Assembly: GCA_000231825.2 (NCBI GenBank)
Contig: JH720305.1
Span: 159,949-223,948, forward strand
DNA: 64,000 nucleotides
Source of the DNA: Tetrahymena elliotti 4EA
Taxonomy: Eukaryota; Ciliophora; Oligohymenophorea; Hymenostomatida; Tetrahymenidae
Direction: 5' to 3'
The notes beneath the pieces were generated by a model. It saw only the letters and a program-made list of their open reading frames with translations. It searched no databases and was not told where the DNA came from. How positions within the stretch are numbered: the first letter of the stretch is position 1; the number at the start of each line of letters is the position of its first letter. The position numbers were made by a program, and so were the translations under genes. Positions 50,054-62,327 of the stretch are shown in pieces.

Positions 50054-51541
50054 ATGATGATTCTTACATAAACAACTAAAGAAATTAGAAATTTATTTTT
50101 GCATAGCAAGTTTTAGGAATGTATTGAAGCATCCAAATAAATTTAAGCTAGTGACAACGATTTTAACTCTTATTTGATATCAAATATGTATTAAATTTTA
50201 TCTACATTTGAAATTAGCGAATTTGAAGATGCTTAGCAATAGTTTAAACATTTAATTGAGGAAAGAAATTAGAAAAAAGGTGAGATGGTTGATTAAGTTG
50301 ATTTGTTAGTGATGTCTTTTTATTTATGGGAATTATGTGATTGTGACAATTACAATTCTGAAGAATAAAATGAAGAATTACTAAAATTAATAAAAGTTTA
50401 CGAAAGCCTTAATAAGGTAGAGGATCTAGATCAAGATGGTATTTATCATTTAGCTTTGTCAATGAATATTTTTATAGATAACATTTAATATGATAATAAT
50501 GTTTAATGTCTTCAGTTTTTTGAAAAAGCATAAAAATTAAACAATGAATTTGACTAAGAAATTAAGTTCTTAGAAGGATGGATGCTAGATTATTTAGGAA
50601 AATATGAAGAGGCCATTTAATCTTAACTAAATCTTTATGAATAAAATAAATATTTCCCAAGCATCTGTAATAATATGAGCGTAACATATAAGAATTTAGG
50701 TGAGAATGAAAAAAAAGAATAATTTCTCTTACAAGCAGAAGAAATTTAACAAAAAAATATTGTTGTTTTGCATAACTTAGCTATGCATTACCATTAAAAG
50801 AATGAGTAAGAAAAAGTAGATGAATACTTTTAAAGGGCAAATTAAATGTACCCCAACAATAGTCATACTTACTTAATACAAGGGCTTATATATATGGCTA
50901 TAGGGGAACATTAAAAAGCATTTGAAGCATACTAAAAAGGTCTTTAAATTAATCCAAATGACTGTGATATCTATGAAAAACTCTCTATATTAGAACCTGA
51001 AAACTTTTAAGAGTATTTACAAAAGTGTATTTCATTAAGACCAAAAAAAGCAAGCTATTATCTGTTGTTATCTGAAAGATTTTATTATTAAAATTAAATA
51101 GATTAATGCTTAAATTATTTAAATTAAGCATAAAACTGTAGATTAACAGATCTTTAACATATCCGAATTTTTACAAGAAAAATTATGTGCTTCTAAGCTC
51201 TTCATAATAATGAAGAAGCTTTACAGTAAGCTGTATTACTGTTAGAGAAAAATAAAATAAAAATACCTAACTTTCTTGTATTTCAAATATCTAAATAAAT
51301 AATTTAAATTTAACTTCCTACTCCAAAGAAAATGACTATTTTAGACTCCTTTAACTTTAATTATCTTTCAAGATTAGATGAATTTATTACATATTTGAAT
51401 TAAAGTGATATCAAGTGCATTTTTATAATGAAATAGTAGCAATTTATTACCACACTCCAATTGATCGCATACTAAAAATTAATATAATCCTATTTAATTT
51501 ATTAAAATTCACTATCTCATTGGGATTTACATATAATTTGA
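50054..51541 (+). CDS. TPR-family protein B (HWDL-tail family)
   Basis: An intronless frame of 495 aa, starting with two consecutive Met codons. The N-terminal IRNLFLHSKFQECIEASKQI is collinear with copies A, C, D and E. TPR-like pairs include FLEGWMLDYLGKYEEAIQSQ, NMSVTYKNLGENEKKE, LHNLAMHYHQ and LIQGLIYMAIGEHQKAFEAY. The C-terminus reads SLSHWDLHII, the most divergent ending of the family (His-Ile-Ile instead of Phe-Ile-Asp). It is also rich in Cys compared with its sisters. It is soluble, with no TM segment. The function is unknown beyond an inferred scaffold role. Confidence 0.88.
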
Positions 51542-51951
51542 ACTTATCTCTAAAGTATGGACAATATTTTAAAAATATGTATCATAATACAACAAACCTG
51601 TTTTCACAAATTAAATTTTATTCAAAAAAATTTATTTTTTTTAATTTTTTTTTCTTTCTGAAAATTGAATTTCAAGATTTTCAAAATTAAGAGAAAAATA
51701 ATTTTAACATTATTTTTTTGTTGATAATTTATTTTGAGAAATAATTTAGAATTGAGATTAGAATGAAATAAAACTTTTAAATACTACTTATTTAATCAAT
51801 AATTAATTTTTAATTGAATGCCTTATTATTTATTGTTTTAGTATAATTTTTGATCAGATTATTTATTATTCTCCTTTCCTTTTTTTAAAAAGATAAATTT
51901 ATGCTGTTTTAATTATTAAAATTTAAGAGTAGCAAGCAAATTTATTTAAAA
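51542..51951. other. Short intergenic spacer
   Basis: AT-rich 0.4-kb gap between TPR genes B and C, with a long T run near 51641-51653. Nothing else is visible. Confidence 0.5.
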
Positions 51952-53457
51952 ATGAATGAAGAAGTAGAAATAGTTAATCAAGTTAAAGGTTTATTTTATC
52001 AAAGCTAGTTTAAGGAGTGTATAGAAGCTTATAATGGGTATCAAAAAGAATACAAAAATTTTGAGAACTTTTAGATTACCACTTTATATAAAAGCTTGAG
52101 CTACTTTTACATAGATTAGTTTGATGAAGTTTAAAAAGGCATAAATAAATTATTAGATGAAAGCAAGTAAAAGAATAATGGATAAATAACTGAATTAGAT
52201 TTAATAATACGTATACTTTATATGCAGTAGATGTTTGATGAGAACTTTTATTCAGCAGAACAATAAAATGAGGAGTTAAAGAAATAAATAGATTTATACA
52301 AACAGAATAAATCTTCATATTATCTGAATTATGATTCTATGTATTTATTTGCAACTGGCTTCTGGTCATTTATAGATAACTGGAGGGATGATGTAGATTT
52401 AAAGTGTATTTAGTTATTAAAATAATCCTTAGCATTAAACGATTAATTTAAACAAGATATTAGTTTCATAATAGGTTGGATTTATGCATAAAAAGATCAT
52501 TATAATGAAGCCCTTAATTATTTTTTAAAATTGGAATCAGAAAATCCTGATTACCCTGGGATTCTCAATTCTATAGGAGTAACTTTCTCTCGCTTAAAGC
52601 AAAAGGAAAAAGCAGAAGAGTATTATCTTAAATCGCATAAAAAATATCCTATAAACACCCTTTATATCAACAATTTGGCTCAATTTTATAGTTAAAATAA
52701 GAATTTTGAATCATGTAAAGAATACTTTCTGAAGTCTTTGGATATTAATCCAAAAAAAGTATTAACTCTTTATTTTTATGGATGTTTCCTATGCAAGTAG
52801 AAAAATTATGAAGAGGGTCTGGACTTCTTGGAAAAAGGATTAGAAATAAATCCTCATTCAACAGACATATGCTTGGCTTTGGCAAATGTTAATAAAGAAC
52901 TTTCAAAAACAGAAACATCAGAGATTTATTATAAAAAATGTATAGAGCTAGAGCCTTTAAATGGGTAATTTTATGAAGCTTTAGGAATGTTTTACATAGA
53001 TATTGGAATATTTGAGAATGCAATAGATCAATTTAAGAAAGCTCTTACACTTAAATAGTTTAGAGTAAACTACCACTCTACTTCATCAAACTTAGCATAC
53101 TGCTTATATGAACTGGAGAGGTGGGATGAATCTCTGAATTACTATATTTAATCACTAAATTTTCCAGTAATTTTTGATACTATTTTAGATGTTGAAAGTA
53201 TTTGCTATATATTGGATTCAATATAAATAATACCTCTTAGCAGAAAGATAGAAATTCTAGACTTTTATAACGATTATTTCTTAACAAGACTAGATTTATT
53301 AATAGAAAATCTAGAAAATCTTTAAATTAAATATTTTTTAATCAAAAAGTAAGCATTTTACAGACAATGTCTGTAAATTGAAGCTTACCAAAAATTCGTT
53401 TAACCAAACCTAATTTACATGAATGAAATATCTCATTGGGATTTATTCATTGACTGA
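51952..53457 (+). CDS. TPR-family protein C (HWDL-tail family)
   Basis: An intronless frame of 501 aa. It starts with acidic residues, then VKGLFYQSQFKECIEAYNGY, matching the family N-terminus. TPR-like repeats are the clearest of the six copies: IIGWIYAQKDHYNEALNYFL, then VTFSRLKQKEKAEEYYLKS, NNLAQFYSQNKNFESCKEYF, EALGMFYIDIGIFENAIDQF and NLAYCLYELERWDESLNYYI. The C-terminus is ISHWDLFID. Strong conservation of the A8/G8 positions suggests selection is still acting. No localisation signal is visible. Confidence 0.9.
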
Positions 53458-54107
53458 AAATTTCAATAAAATTATAAATACTTTTAAATTATGTTTTTAC
53501 ATCATTCTCCAACTGTTTTTGTTAATTTCACTTTGGTGAGCACTCAAATAAATTTTTTGCAGTCTCTTCTGCATAATTTTGTTATTTCTTTCTTTTGGAC
53601 AAAATCTATTTCAAATAAATAAGTAAATTACTTAAACAAATAGAGATATCTAAATAGAAATTAGAATAAAAATTTTTTTACATATCTTTTTATTTTATGT
53701 ACATTAAGATTAACTTTTACTAAAAAATTAAATATCTTTAAAAGAAATCTTTTTGCTTTTTTGCTGATTATTTATAATTTGAAAGAAATATGAAAAAAAA
53801 AATAGAAAAAAGTTTAAGGATTTCTGAAAAAGGTCAAAAAATAATCTAATTTGTAAACTAAATCAATTTATTGAATAAATGAATAGATTGGGTATTTGGC
53901 ATTTTTTTAAGTGAGCTTGTATTTTTATTGATTTATTAGTTTGCTTAGAGTTAAGAATACTATCTATATCATATGATGTTCTATTAAAATTTCTATATAT
54001 TTTACTTAAAATAAACTTTTAAATAATTTAGTTACTTTTTTTATTTAGAATATTTTTTTGTTTCGGTCTTAGTTTTTAATATCAATAAATATTTTTAAGA
54101 ATAATTA
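53458..54107. other. Intergenic spacer
   Basis: AT-rich 0.65-kb gap between TPR genes C and D. No coding frame or repeat is visible. Confidence 0.5.
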
Positions 54108-55622
54108 ATGGAGGAATAAGAATAATATTTAGTGAGCGAGGTTAGAACACTATTCTATGAATGCAAGCTAGGATAATGTATTGATGCAGTGGATAAATTA
54201 GATATTCAGAGGAGTTTTTATTATCATAAATTTATGTAGTATTTTAAAATGCTTTCTTTGTTTGAAAGCTAGTAGAATTCTAAAGCTCAATAATGTTTTG
54301 AGAATTTATTAGAAGAAAATAGTTAAAAGAATGAAGGAAAAATTGAAGATATAGATGTCATGTTGATGGCTATGTACTAATTTGAGATATATTACACTAA
54401 CGTTTAACAGGCTGAAGAATTAAATTCTAATTTGTATAAAATTTATAAAGATTACAAATCACAACATTTATCATTATCTTCTGATCATCAAAAGGCTATT
54501 TATCTATTTGGAAAAGGAATGTACTTATTTGTGGAGAATAGCAGAGAACAAACATGTTGTAAATGCATAAAATTGATTGAAAGAGCTATTCAACTCACTT
54601 AAAATTTTAAACAAGAAATGTTAATTTCTTTAGGATGGATATATTATATTTATTAATAAACAGATCTTTCCTGCAAAATAAATTAGGAATTATATATATT
54701 AAGTCCAAAATATCCTAACCTAGCCAATAATTTGGCTATTGTTTTACATTAAATTGGGAAATGCGGATTAGCAGAAAAGTTATTTTTAGAAGAAGAAAAA
54801 TTGAGGAGTTAAAACCAAATAACTATTTAAAATATAGCTCATTTTTACTTTAGTTAAGAAAATATACAAAAGGAGAAATTATATTATGAGAAGTTAATTT
54901 CAATTGATCCCAAGACTCCTAAAATTTATCATTTATATGGAAAGTTTTTGATGAGAACTGGTCAAAAATAAAAAGGAATTGAAATGTTTTTTTAAGGTTT
55001 ATAATTAGATTTAAATTACTGCCCTATTTATTAAGATTTATCTGATATTGAGATTGGCAATGGAAACTTAAATTAGGCGAAGGAATATATTGAAAAATGT
55101 ATTAAGGTATATCCTAGAGATGGCTTTTATATGTATCGCTATGCCAATTGTTTGGAAGCTCTAGGAAGATATGAAGAGGCTATTGAAGTCTACAAAAAAT
55201 CAATAAAAATGAAAAATTATATATACTATAAAATAATGAGTAATTCAAACCTGGGAAAAATTTATTAAATATTGAATAAGCATTTAGATGCTCTTGAAGA
55301 ATTTTTAAATGCTTGCAATTACTAACCAGTTAAATCTTTAACGCTTAAATTTAACGTTATTTTAGCTTATCGTTTTTTCAATGAAAATTCTAATGTTTCT
55401 TTAAAAGATAAAATAAAATTGATAAATAAATAGAATGGATATATTGTTACAAAATTTGAGCAATTTGCAGAATCCGTCACTAATAAAAATCTATAAAAGT
55501 TGTTTTTATTTAGATTAGATAATCTAAGGGAAGTTTTAACAATTATTGCTTATTAAAAATACATAGAATCTCACTTAATTTTCCAATCTCAAATCTTGCA
55601 TTGGGATTTATTTTTTGATTGA
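54108..55622 (+). CDS. TPR-family protein D (HWDL-tail family)
   Basis: An intronless frame of 504 aa, the last of the four head-to-tail copies. The N-terminus reads VRTLFYECKLGQCIDAVDKL. TPR-like pairs include ISLGWIYYIYQQTDLSCK, LANNLAIVLHQIGKCGLAEK, LYGKFLMRTGQKQKGIEMFF and RYANCLEALGRYEEAIEVYK. The C-terminus is ILHWDLFFD. It is slightly longer than the others through small insertions. No signal peptide or membrane segment is present. The role is unknown. Confidence 0.9.
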
Positions 55623-56393
55623 GTCTTTCCTTATTTCGTAATTAATTTTTCTACACGCATTTTTGTGATGATGATTATTGATGAGATTTTGTGAGAAATA
55701 ATCAATTTTAGCTATTTCTTCAATTTGTGATAATATTTCTAAAATAATAAATAATCAAACATATTGACAGAAGGGATTGATTTCAATAAAAATATTCATT
55801 TTTTTTAATTAATTAGCTATTTTCTGATTAGATCTAAACATTAATTTATATATTTAAATTACATAACTCTAATATTTGTTTTCAAATTACATCACTTTAA
55901 TATATCTTTTTATATTACATCACAATTATTTCTGCTTTATTTTTACATTGCATTTATTTATGTTATTAAAAAGTCTTATCAACTTAATTACATTGCAATT
56001 TAAATAGTAATTACAGTTCTAGAAAAATTGTATTCACATTCAAAAAATACAATATTTATAATATTTCTAAAGTATACCAAACTACGTCTGGATTGGATAG
56101 AATGATCCGACTTTTTATAACCATTATAAAAGATAATTAAAAATAGATTAAAAGGTGGATACATGAAAGAGAAGAATTTTTTGACATCAATCAAAAGCTA
56201 ATAATTCCTTCAGATTGTAACAAAATTGAGATTTTTGTATAAATATCAATATTACTTCGAAAAAGTTACTTTTGAATCTTTGATTGCTTCATTAAAATCA
56301 AACAACAAAACAATAGAAAGAAGATATACTTTGTATAATTTTTAAAAAATCTAAAAAATTTAATTAAACAAACAAAAAAAAGTGAAAACAGAA
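55623..56393. other. Intergenic spacer with a 28-bp tandem repeat
   Basis: Spacer between TPR gene D and the small tail-anchored protein gene. The only structure is the 28-bp repeat at 55856-55967, listed separately. Confidence 0.55.
55856..55967. repeat. Four degenerate 28-bp tandem units
   Basis: Units start at 55856, 55884, 55912 and 55940 with AAATTACATAACT, AAATTACATCACT, ATATTACATCACA and TTTTTACATTGCA, each followed by a T-rich half. The spacing is exactly 28 bp. A further ATTACATTGCA sits at about 55987. Confidence 0.7.
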
Positions 56394-56978
56394 ATGAAAA
56401 AAGATTCAAATTAAACTCAAGATTAAGAGTTAAACGTCTACTTTTTAAATACTACAAATCTTACTGATAACCAATTGAATGAATCTCTACTCCTTACTGA
56501 TCTAAATAATATTTAATAGGAATCTATTAACTTTACATAGGAATTAAACAGTTGTTCTCCCATGTCATCTCAACAAAAATAAGAAGAATCACACAAAGTT
56601 CCTTTTCTATACCTTAAGAGCTAAAACTAAAGCTCCAATTTTACTAATTAATCTACCTAAATATCTTTTAACAATGATAAGTATGAGTACTAATAATAAT
56701 AATATGATGAGTACAAAGTTCCAAAATTTGTCAAAATTTATTCTAAAAATAAATATCAGAACTAAATGAATCAACCAATCCATGCATTTAGTGTTTAATA
56801 CTAGAAGTTTATGAGCTAATAAGAAGTATAAGAGTAATAAAGTAATAGGAATCCATGGCATGTAGATTACATTAAATGTATTCAATACTTTGGAATTGTC
56901 TTATGCATTATTATAGCAGCTAACTACTTTTTCTAATTTCTATTTAATTTATTTGAGGGAGAAGAACAAAATGATTGA
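56394..56978 (+). CDS. Small tail-anchored membrane protein, hypothetical
   Basis: An intronless frame of 194 aa. Residues 1-150 are Asn/Gln/Ser-rich and probably disordered, with an acidic-tyrosine patch DKYEYQQQQYDEYK. One hydrophobic helix, GIVLCIIIAANYFFQFLFNL (about 167-186), lies near the end and is followed by only eight mostly acidic residues. This is tail-anchor topology, which in general targets ER, mitochondrial or peroxisomal membranes. I recognise no family. The upstream context GAAATGAAAAAAG is A-rich, typical for starts here. Confidence 0.7.
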
Positions 56979-58722
56979 AACAAACTAATATCTCCTTTGC
57001 ATATGATCAACTCCTAATAAAAAACATATATATACACTCTTGCTATTCAAGTATGATAGAATAATAGTTATAAATAAACTCAGCTTTAATAGAAATCATT
57101 TTAAAACATGGAGTATTATACAAAATACTTCTTAAGAAATGAAACAAAACAAACAAAAATTCTAAATTTACTATCACTATGTCATATCACAATAGTTTAT
57201 TACAATAAACTTTTCAAAAACTATGTTACTCTCACTCACCCTATACTCTTACTATTTTAATTAATATTACTTCATGTCATGTAAAAATTTTTCAATTTAT
57301 TAAACTTAAATTTTACTAATACATTTCATCAAACATTTTAATAAAATTATTTTTTTTCTTTTCAAATGATTGTGGTAGATAACTGTATCTAAGAATTTTC
57401 CAAAAAAACAGTAAATTAACACCCAAAAATTGATTATAAAAAAAGATAAAAATAATGCCAAATAAAAATATATTCTTCAAATTATTTGTTATTTTAGTCT
57501 TTTTAGATAGATACATTTATCATCAATATTCTTTTAATTTTCTAAATTCAGGAATACCCTAATAAATTGATTTGTTAATTAAATATAGCTTGATGTAAAA
57601 AATAACCATCAAAATATTAGAAAAAGCTGAATTTAATTTATTACTTTTTATTTTAATATTCAAGAAGATTCATTCAATTTATATTCTTAACCTAAATAAA
57701 TATTAATTTTATATAAATAATATTCGTTAAAACATTTTCATAGATAATTTTTAATGATTTTTTTAGGATGTTTATTATTTCAATTTACATTATATTTGTG
57801 AATAAAATTTAATTTCATTTGTACAATATATACATACGTATTTATGTTTGATTAACATTCAGGAAATTTTTTAAGTTTTAAGCCAATTATTTTTCAAAGA
57901 ATCATTTTAAAATAATTTTTTTAATAATTAAATTCAAAGAATCAATAATACTTTATTATAAAATGGTATTTCTTATACATAATCCTTATCAAATATAATT
58001 CTATTTTTAGAATATTAAATAAACATAATTTGCTTTTACTATCAGTTAAAATCTTTTAAATAGCAATACAATTGTCTAAAATTATTTTTGTCTTATTATA
58101 TTGAAGAAATTAAGAATTATTTAATGCTAATTTTATTATTAAAATAAATTGTGGTTTTTGGATTGTTAATTAACTTTAACAAATTATTGAGAAAAAAAAG
58201 ATGCTACTATTTTTACATCATTTATAACAACAAATTCCTTAGCAAATATGGTTTTTGGAAAAATAATAAGCCAGATTTTAATAATAAAAACTATTTTTTA
58301 CTATTTCAATGAAGAATTTTTTGTTTTAATTGAGTTTTTTTATACTTTTTGGGAGTTATTATTAAAGCATCATTTAATTCTTGATTTCAAAAAGGAAAAA
58401 AGAGATGTTAATTTTTTATTGTAATAATTTAGAGAGAAAAGTTACAAACATGATCGACAAAAGAGGCTATTATTGCATTTTATTAAAAAAATATGATCTT
58501 ATAAATCATAACAATATTTTAAAACAAATAAGTAAAAAATAATCATAATATAACTTTTTATATGTGAAATTAGTATAAAGGTGAAATTTTCAATATAAAT
58601 TTTATAAAAAAGAATTACTAGAATTTTTGAATTAATTTTGTAAAATTCAGCTAATAATTAATCTTGATTAGTTTATTAAAATTCATTTAATAAAGTAGAA
58701 CTAAATTTCATTTATTCATATA
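56979..58722. other. Long AT-rich spacer
   Basis: About 1.7 kb without a firmly supported gene. It includes the candidate small minus-strand frame at 57292-57516 and another hydrophobic minus-strand frame around 57520-57660. The rest is homopolymer-rich. Confidence 0.5.
57292..57516 (-). CDS. Possible small membrane protein (74 aa), weak
   Basis: A minus-strand ATG frame of 74 codons plus TGA encodes a Lys-rich start, a strongly hydrophobic middle (NIFLFGIIFIFFYNQFLG) and a basic end. It has Trp, Pro and Gly where random AT-rich sequence rarely would. Just upstream, another minus-strand frame reads IYQGIPEFRKLKEY before two TGAs. Both could be fragments of one decayed membrane-protein gene. 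No family is recognised and chance is not excluded. Confidence 0.3.
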
Positions 58723-60366
58723 ATGTAGGAAGATCCTTCAAATAGCTAGTAAAGCTTAATAAGATATTTAATACAGAAGAGTAATCATATTCTTGAGAAC
58801 ATTAATTTAAAATAAATTAAAATGAATCAACTAGCTGCCAATAAAAATAATTTTAATGCTCCTAATGATAGTAGAATCTAAAAGATCACTAATTATGATG
58901 TAAAAATGCCATCAATTAAGAATGAATATAACTATGTTGGATAAAATGAGAGCTAATAATATCATAAAAATTTAAGGGATTAAGCTTAATAGGATAATAA
59001 TGCAATAAATTTTCAATAAATACATAATAATAGAGACGAAGCTGAGTAAGCTCTCATTAAAAAGAAAAACTAAATTTTTTGTGATTATTTAATTTATTAA
59101 AAAAATATTTTAAATGAGAAGAAACCACCATATTACTTAGAGTCTTCGGATGCCTAATAATTAGATTTTAAGATAAAATAAAGAGTCAAAAGCAACCAAT
59201 TAATTAAATCATTGAAAAAGAGCTTCATCTAGAGATATCTCACAGATAGAAATAAATAGAATGGAAATTTATAAGAAAAATACAATATCAATCCTTATCT
59301 ATAAGAATAAGAAAAGTTTAGAACAGCAATTAAAACTTTAGAAGAGTTAAATCAAAATACAGAGAATTAGTTAATTTAAAATAAATAATCAAGCTAGCCT
59401 CAAAAATAGCTTGATCCCAATATTGATGCTCAATAAAACTTTTTTAGGCATGCTGTTAAAAAAAATTCTTCTTCTAAAAGTAATTAACTTAATAATTCAA
59501 AAAACTAAATATCAAATTATAATTCAACACAAAAATGGAATTACTACTTGAACATTCTCTCAAAAAATAATTTAGAAATTATGAAAGAAGAAACATAAAA
59601 TATATAAAATGCATTGAAAATTGATTTTGCAGAAACAAAATAAAAAAATGAACCATTTCTTAAAAAAGATTAATAATTTTAGTAAAAATTATTAAAATAA
59701 ATTTCTATTACTGCTCAATTCTAAAACAATATTTAAATGCCAACATTAAATCCACTTCACCTAAGAAAGAATTATTCTGAAAAATTCAAAAACAATCTTC
59801 AATTAAATTTGATTAAAAGTTAATCAGGTAAAAGTTAGGCTTTGAGACAATTTGATTATGAAAAACAATAATAGGCATCAAAAACATGTTAAGATAAATC
59901 AATAAAAAAAGCTTCTTAATTCTACAGTTTTGAATCTCAAATGTCTCCTAGAAGTTTTTTAGAAGAAAATTATAAAACAAATTAGTAAGATGGCTCATTA
60001 GAATAACCAAATAAATTTAACAACAAATAAAAGTTAAAGGAAAAAATAAAATAAATAAATGGAAATTTCCCTAATTTGGATATGTTCAACAACAGAAAAT
60101 AGAAAATATAAAATGCTAAACCAAATAATTTGTATTATTTATCAGACAAAAATTAATTTTCTTGTACAAGAACTTAAATTAAGCATAAGATAACCAATAA
60201 AAAAAATTATTCAGATGCAGATTAAACAAAATCTGAAACAGAAAATTCATAATTAACTGACGAATACTATGGTCCTTGGGATATAAATGAAGCAGATAAT
60301 GATAGTAATTATTTTCCAAGTTATAATAACATTTCAAATCCAAGCGAATGTACAAACCAATTTTGA
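58723..60366 (+). CDS. Q/N/K-rich hypothetical protein
   Basis: A single frame of 547 aa in ciliate code, without introns. It is low in hydrophobic segments and rich in Gln, Asn, Lys and Ser. The most fold-like part is about 110-215 (NQIFCDYLIYQKNILNEKKP, then SLKKSFIQRYLTDRNK). A C-terminal acidic-aromatic patch, LTDEYYGPWDINEADND, lies near 510-530. No TM segment, signal peptide or known motif is visible. It is probably a largely disordered cytoplasmic or nuclear protein. The codon pattern (many TAA/TAG as Gln, none wasted as TGA over 1.6 kb) supports that it is real. Confidence 0.72.
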
Positions 60367-60818
60367 TTAATTTCAATACTGTATTTAAATTATATAAAGA
60401 GTTTTATCAGTCAAAATTTAATAAATTTTCAATAAAAAACAATTATTTCAAATAAAATTATTTAATTTGTTATTTAATATTTAAATGAGTTCTTTTTATT
60501 TAGTTTTTGTTTTCTTTTGATTATTTTAGTTAAATTACTCATTCATTCATTCTAATTATTTTATTTTACTTTTTATTTAAACTATTTTTATTTTGTTATC
60601 CCCTTAAAAAAATGTTTGATTCATAAAAATCAAAACTTTCTTCTTTTTATTGAATTTATTCATATTTATTTTAGACTTAAATTCAAAGGAAATAAAAAAA
60701 AACCTAAATTTATTGTTTTATTGCATGTTTCAATTCAAATAAAAAAGCCTAAAACTAAAATTGAATTATTAATTATATTTTAAATCTACATTGAATCAAT
60801 TACAAAAATTGTATTCAA
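60367..60818. other. Spacer between convergent genes
   Basis: AT-rich 0.45-kb region between the Q/N-rich gene (+) and TPR gene E (-). It should hold both 3' UTRs. Nothing else is seen. Confidence 0.55.
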
Positions 60819-62327
60819 TCAATCAATAAATAAATCCCAATATAAGATATTGTTTTTGAAGATAAGATGATTTTGTACATGTTTTCTGAAAGAAATAATA
60901 AAAAGAATATCTCTAAGGTAATCTAATCTTAGTAGGAATAAAGCTTACAAATCATTGTCCTCGAGATGATTTGCAATGGACTAGAATCTTGTAACTACAC
61001 AACCAGACTATTCATTTATTATTTTAGTAATAGTCTAGAGAGGTAAATATTTAATTTTGCAAATCCTAGCGCATAATGTATAATAATGAGGAAATTAACT
61101 ACTTGGCTATTAATAGCTAAATACTTTAAAGATATATATGAATGCTTAAAGATAATTCTTTAAGTAGATATACTGAGAAGCTAATCTTCCATAAGAAAAT
61201 ATTTTGTATTCTCTATAGTTTTTAAGTTATATAGATTATTTATAGAGCTCTAAAGCCTTTTAGCGATTTTATTGAATATCATATCTTCTTGCAAGCGAAG
61301 TGTATAGATATCCATCTTTTGGGTAAATCTCAATACATTTTTCAATAAGATTTATTGATTATTGAAGATCAGTATTTATATAGATTTCTGATAGCTACTC
61401 ATAATTTGAAACATAAGATGGATCTATTTCAATTCCTTTCTTAAATAAATCTATAGCTTCTTGCTATTATCCTTATTTATTTAAATAAACTCCATGTAAG
61501 TGATATATCCTACCAGTAGTTGGTTTTAGATTTATCAATTTTTCCTAAAATTATTTTGATTTTTCTACATCATTCATTTTATCTCTATAAAAAATAGATA
61601 AATTATTTATTATAACTTAATTGTACCATCTCATCTCCAATTCTAATAGATAAAGTTTCTCTGCTTTTTCGAGGTCTGGTAACTATTCAAGAACTAATGC
61701 GTAATTGTTAGCGAGACTTGGAAACCTAGGATTTATTTCATATATTTTTTCATACCATTAGCAAGATAATTAATGATTCTAATTAACAAAGTGGCACCAA
61801 GATATAGTAAGTATTATTTCATTGCTAAATTCTTTAATACAGTTTAAGGCTTCTTCCATATATTATATGGATTATAAATCTACTCCTTCCCTTCTTGTTT
61901 CAATAAAAATATATAATCCTTTTCCATAAAGATAAACTCCTTTTTGATAGCTCTCTAGATTCTCATTTTATTCTCTATATTACTCACATATTTATAATAA
62001 ATTTTCATTAAACTATTCTGCTAATGGGACATGAAAGTATTAAGTTTCAAGTTAGTAAAATATATATATCAAAACATCAAGTTCATCTGCTTTGTTTCCT
62101 TTTATTTCTTTATTTTTATCCATCAATTTTTTGAAAGTTAATAATGCCTCATTAATTTATTAAGCCTTATATTAGCTCAAACCTTTATATAATTAAAGCA
62201 TCTGACTACAATAAGATCCTCTTTCTCCATGATCTTCTTCAATAAACTAAATACACTCTTTTATCTTACAATTATAATATAAATCTTTAACTTATTATAT
62301 TATAATTTTATCCTGCTCTGAATCCAT
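60819..62327 (-). CDS. TPR-family protein E (HWDL-tail family)
   Basis: An intronless minus-strand frame of 502 aa starting at the ATG 62327-62325. The N-terminus reads VKDLYYNCKIKECIQFIEED. Inner TPR-like segments include FPSLANNYALVLEQLPDLEK, INNLSIFYRDKMNDVEKS, LHGVYLNKQGQQQEAIDLFK and YEQLSEIYINTDLQQSINLI. The C-terminus is ILYWDLFID, with Tyr for the usual His. It lies in the opposite orientation to copies A-D and in tandem with copy F, so the family expanded in both directions or was inverted. Function as for the other copies: probable scaffold, partner unknown. Confidence 0.9.
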
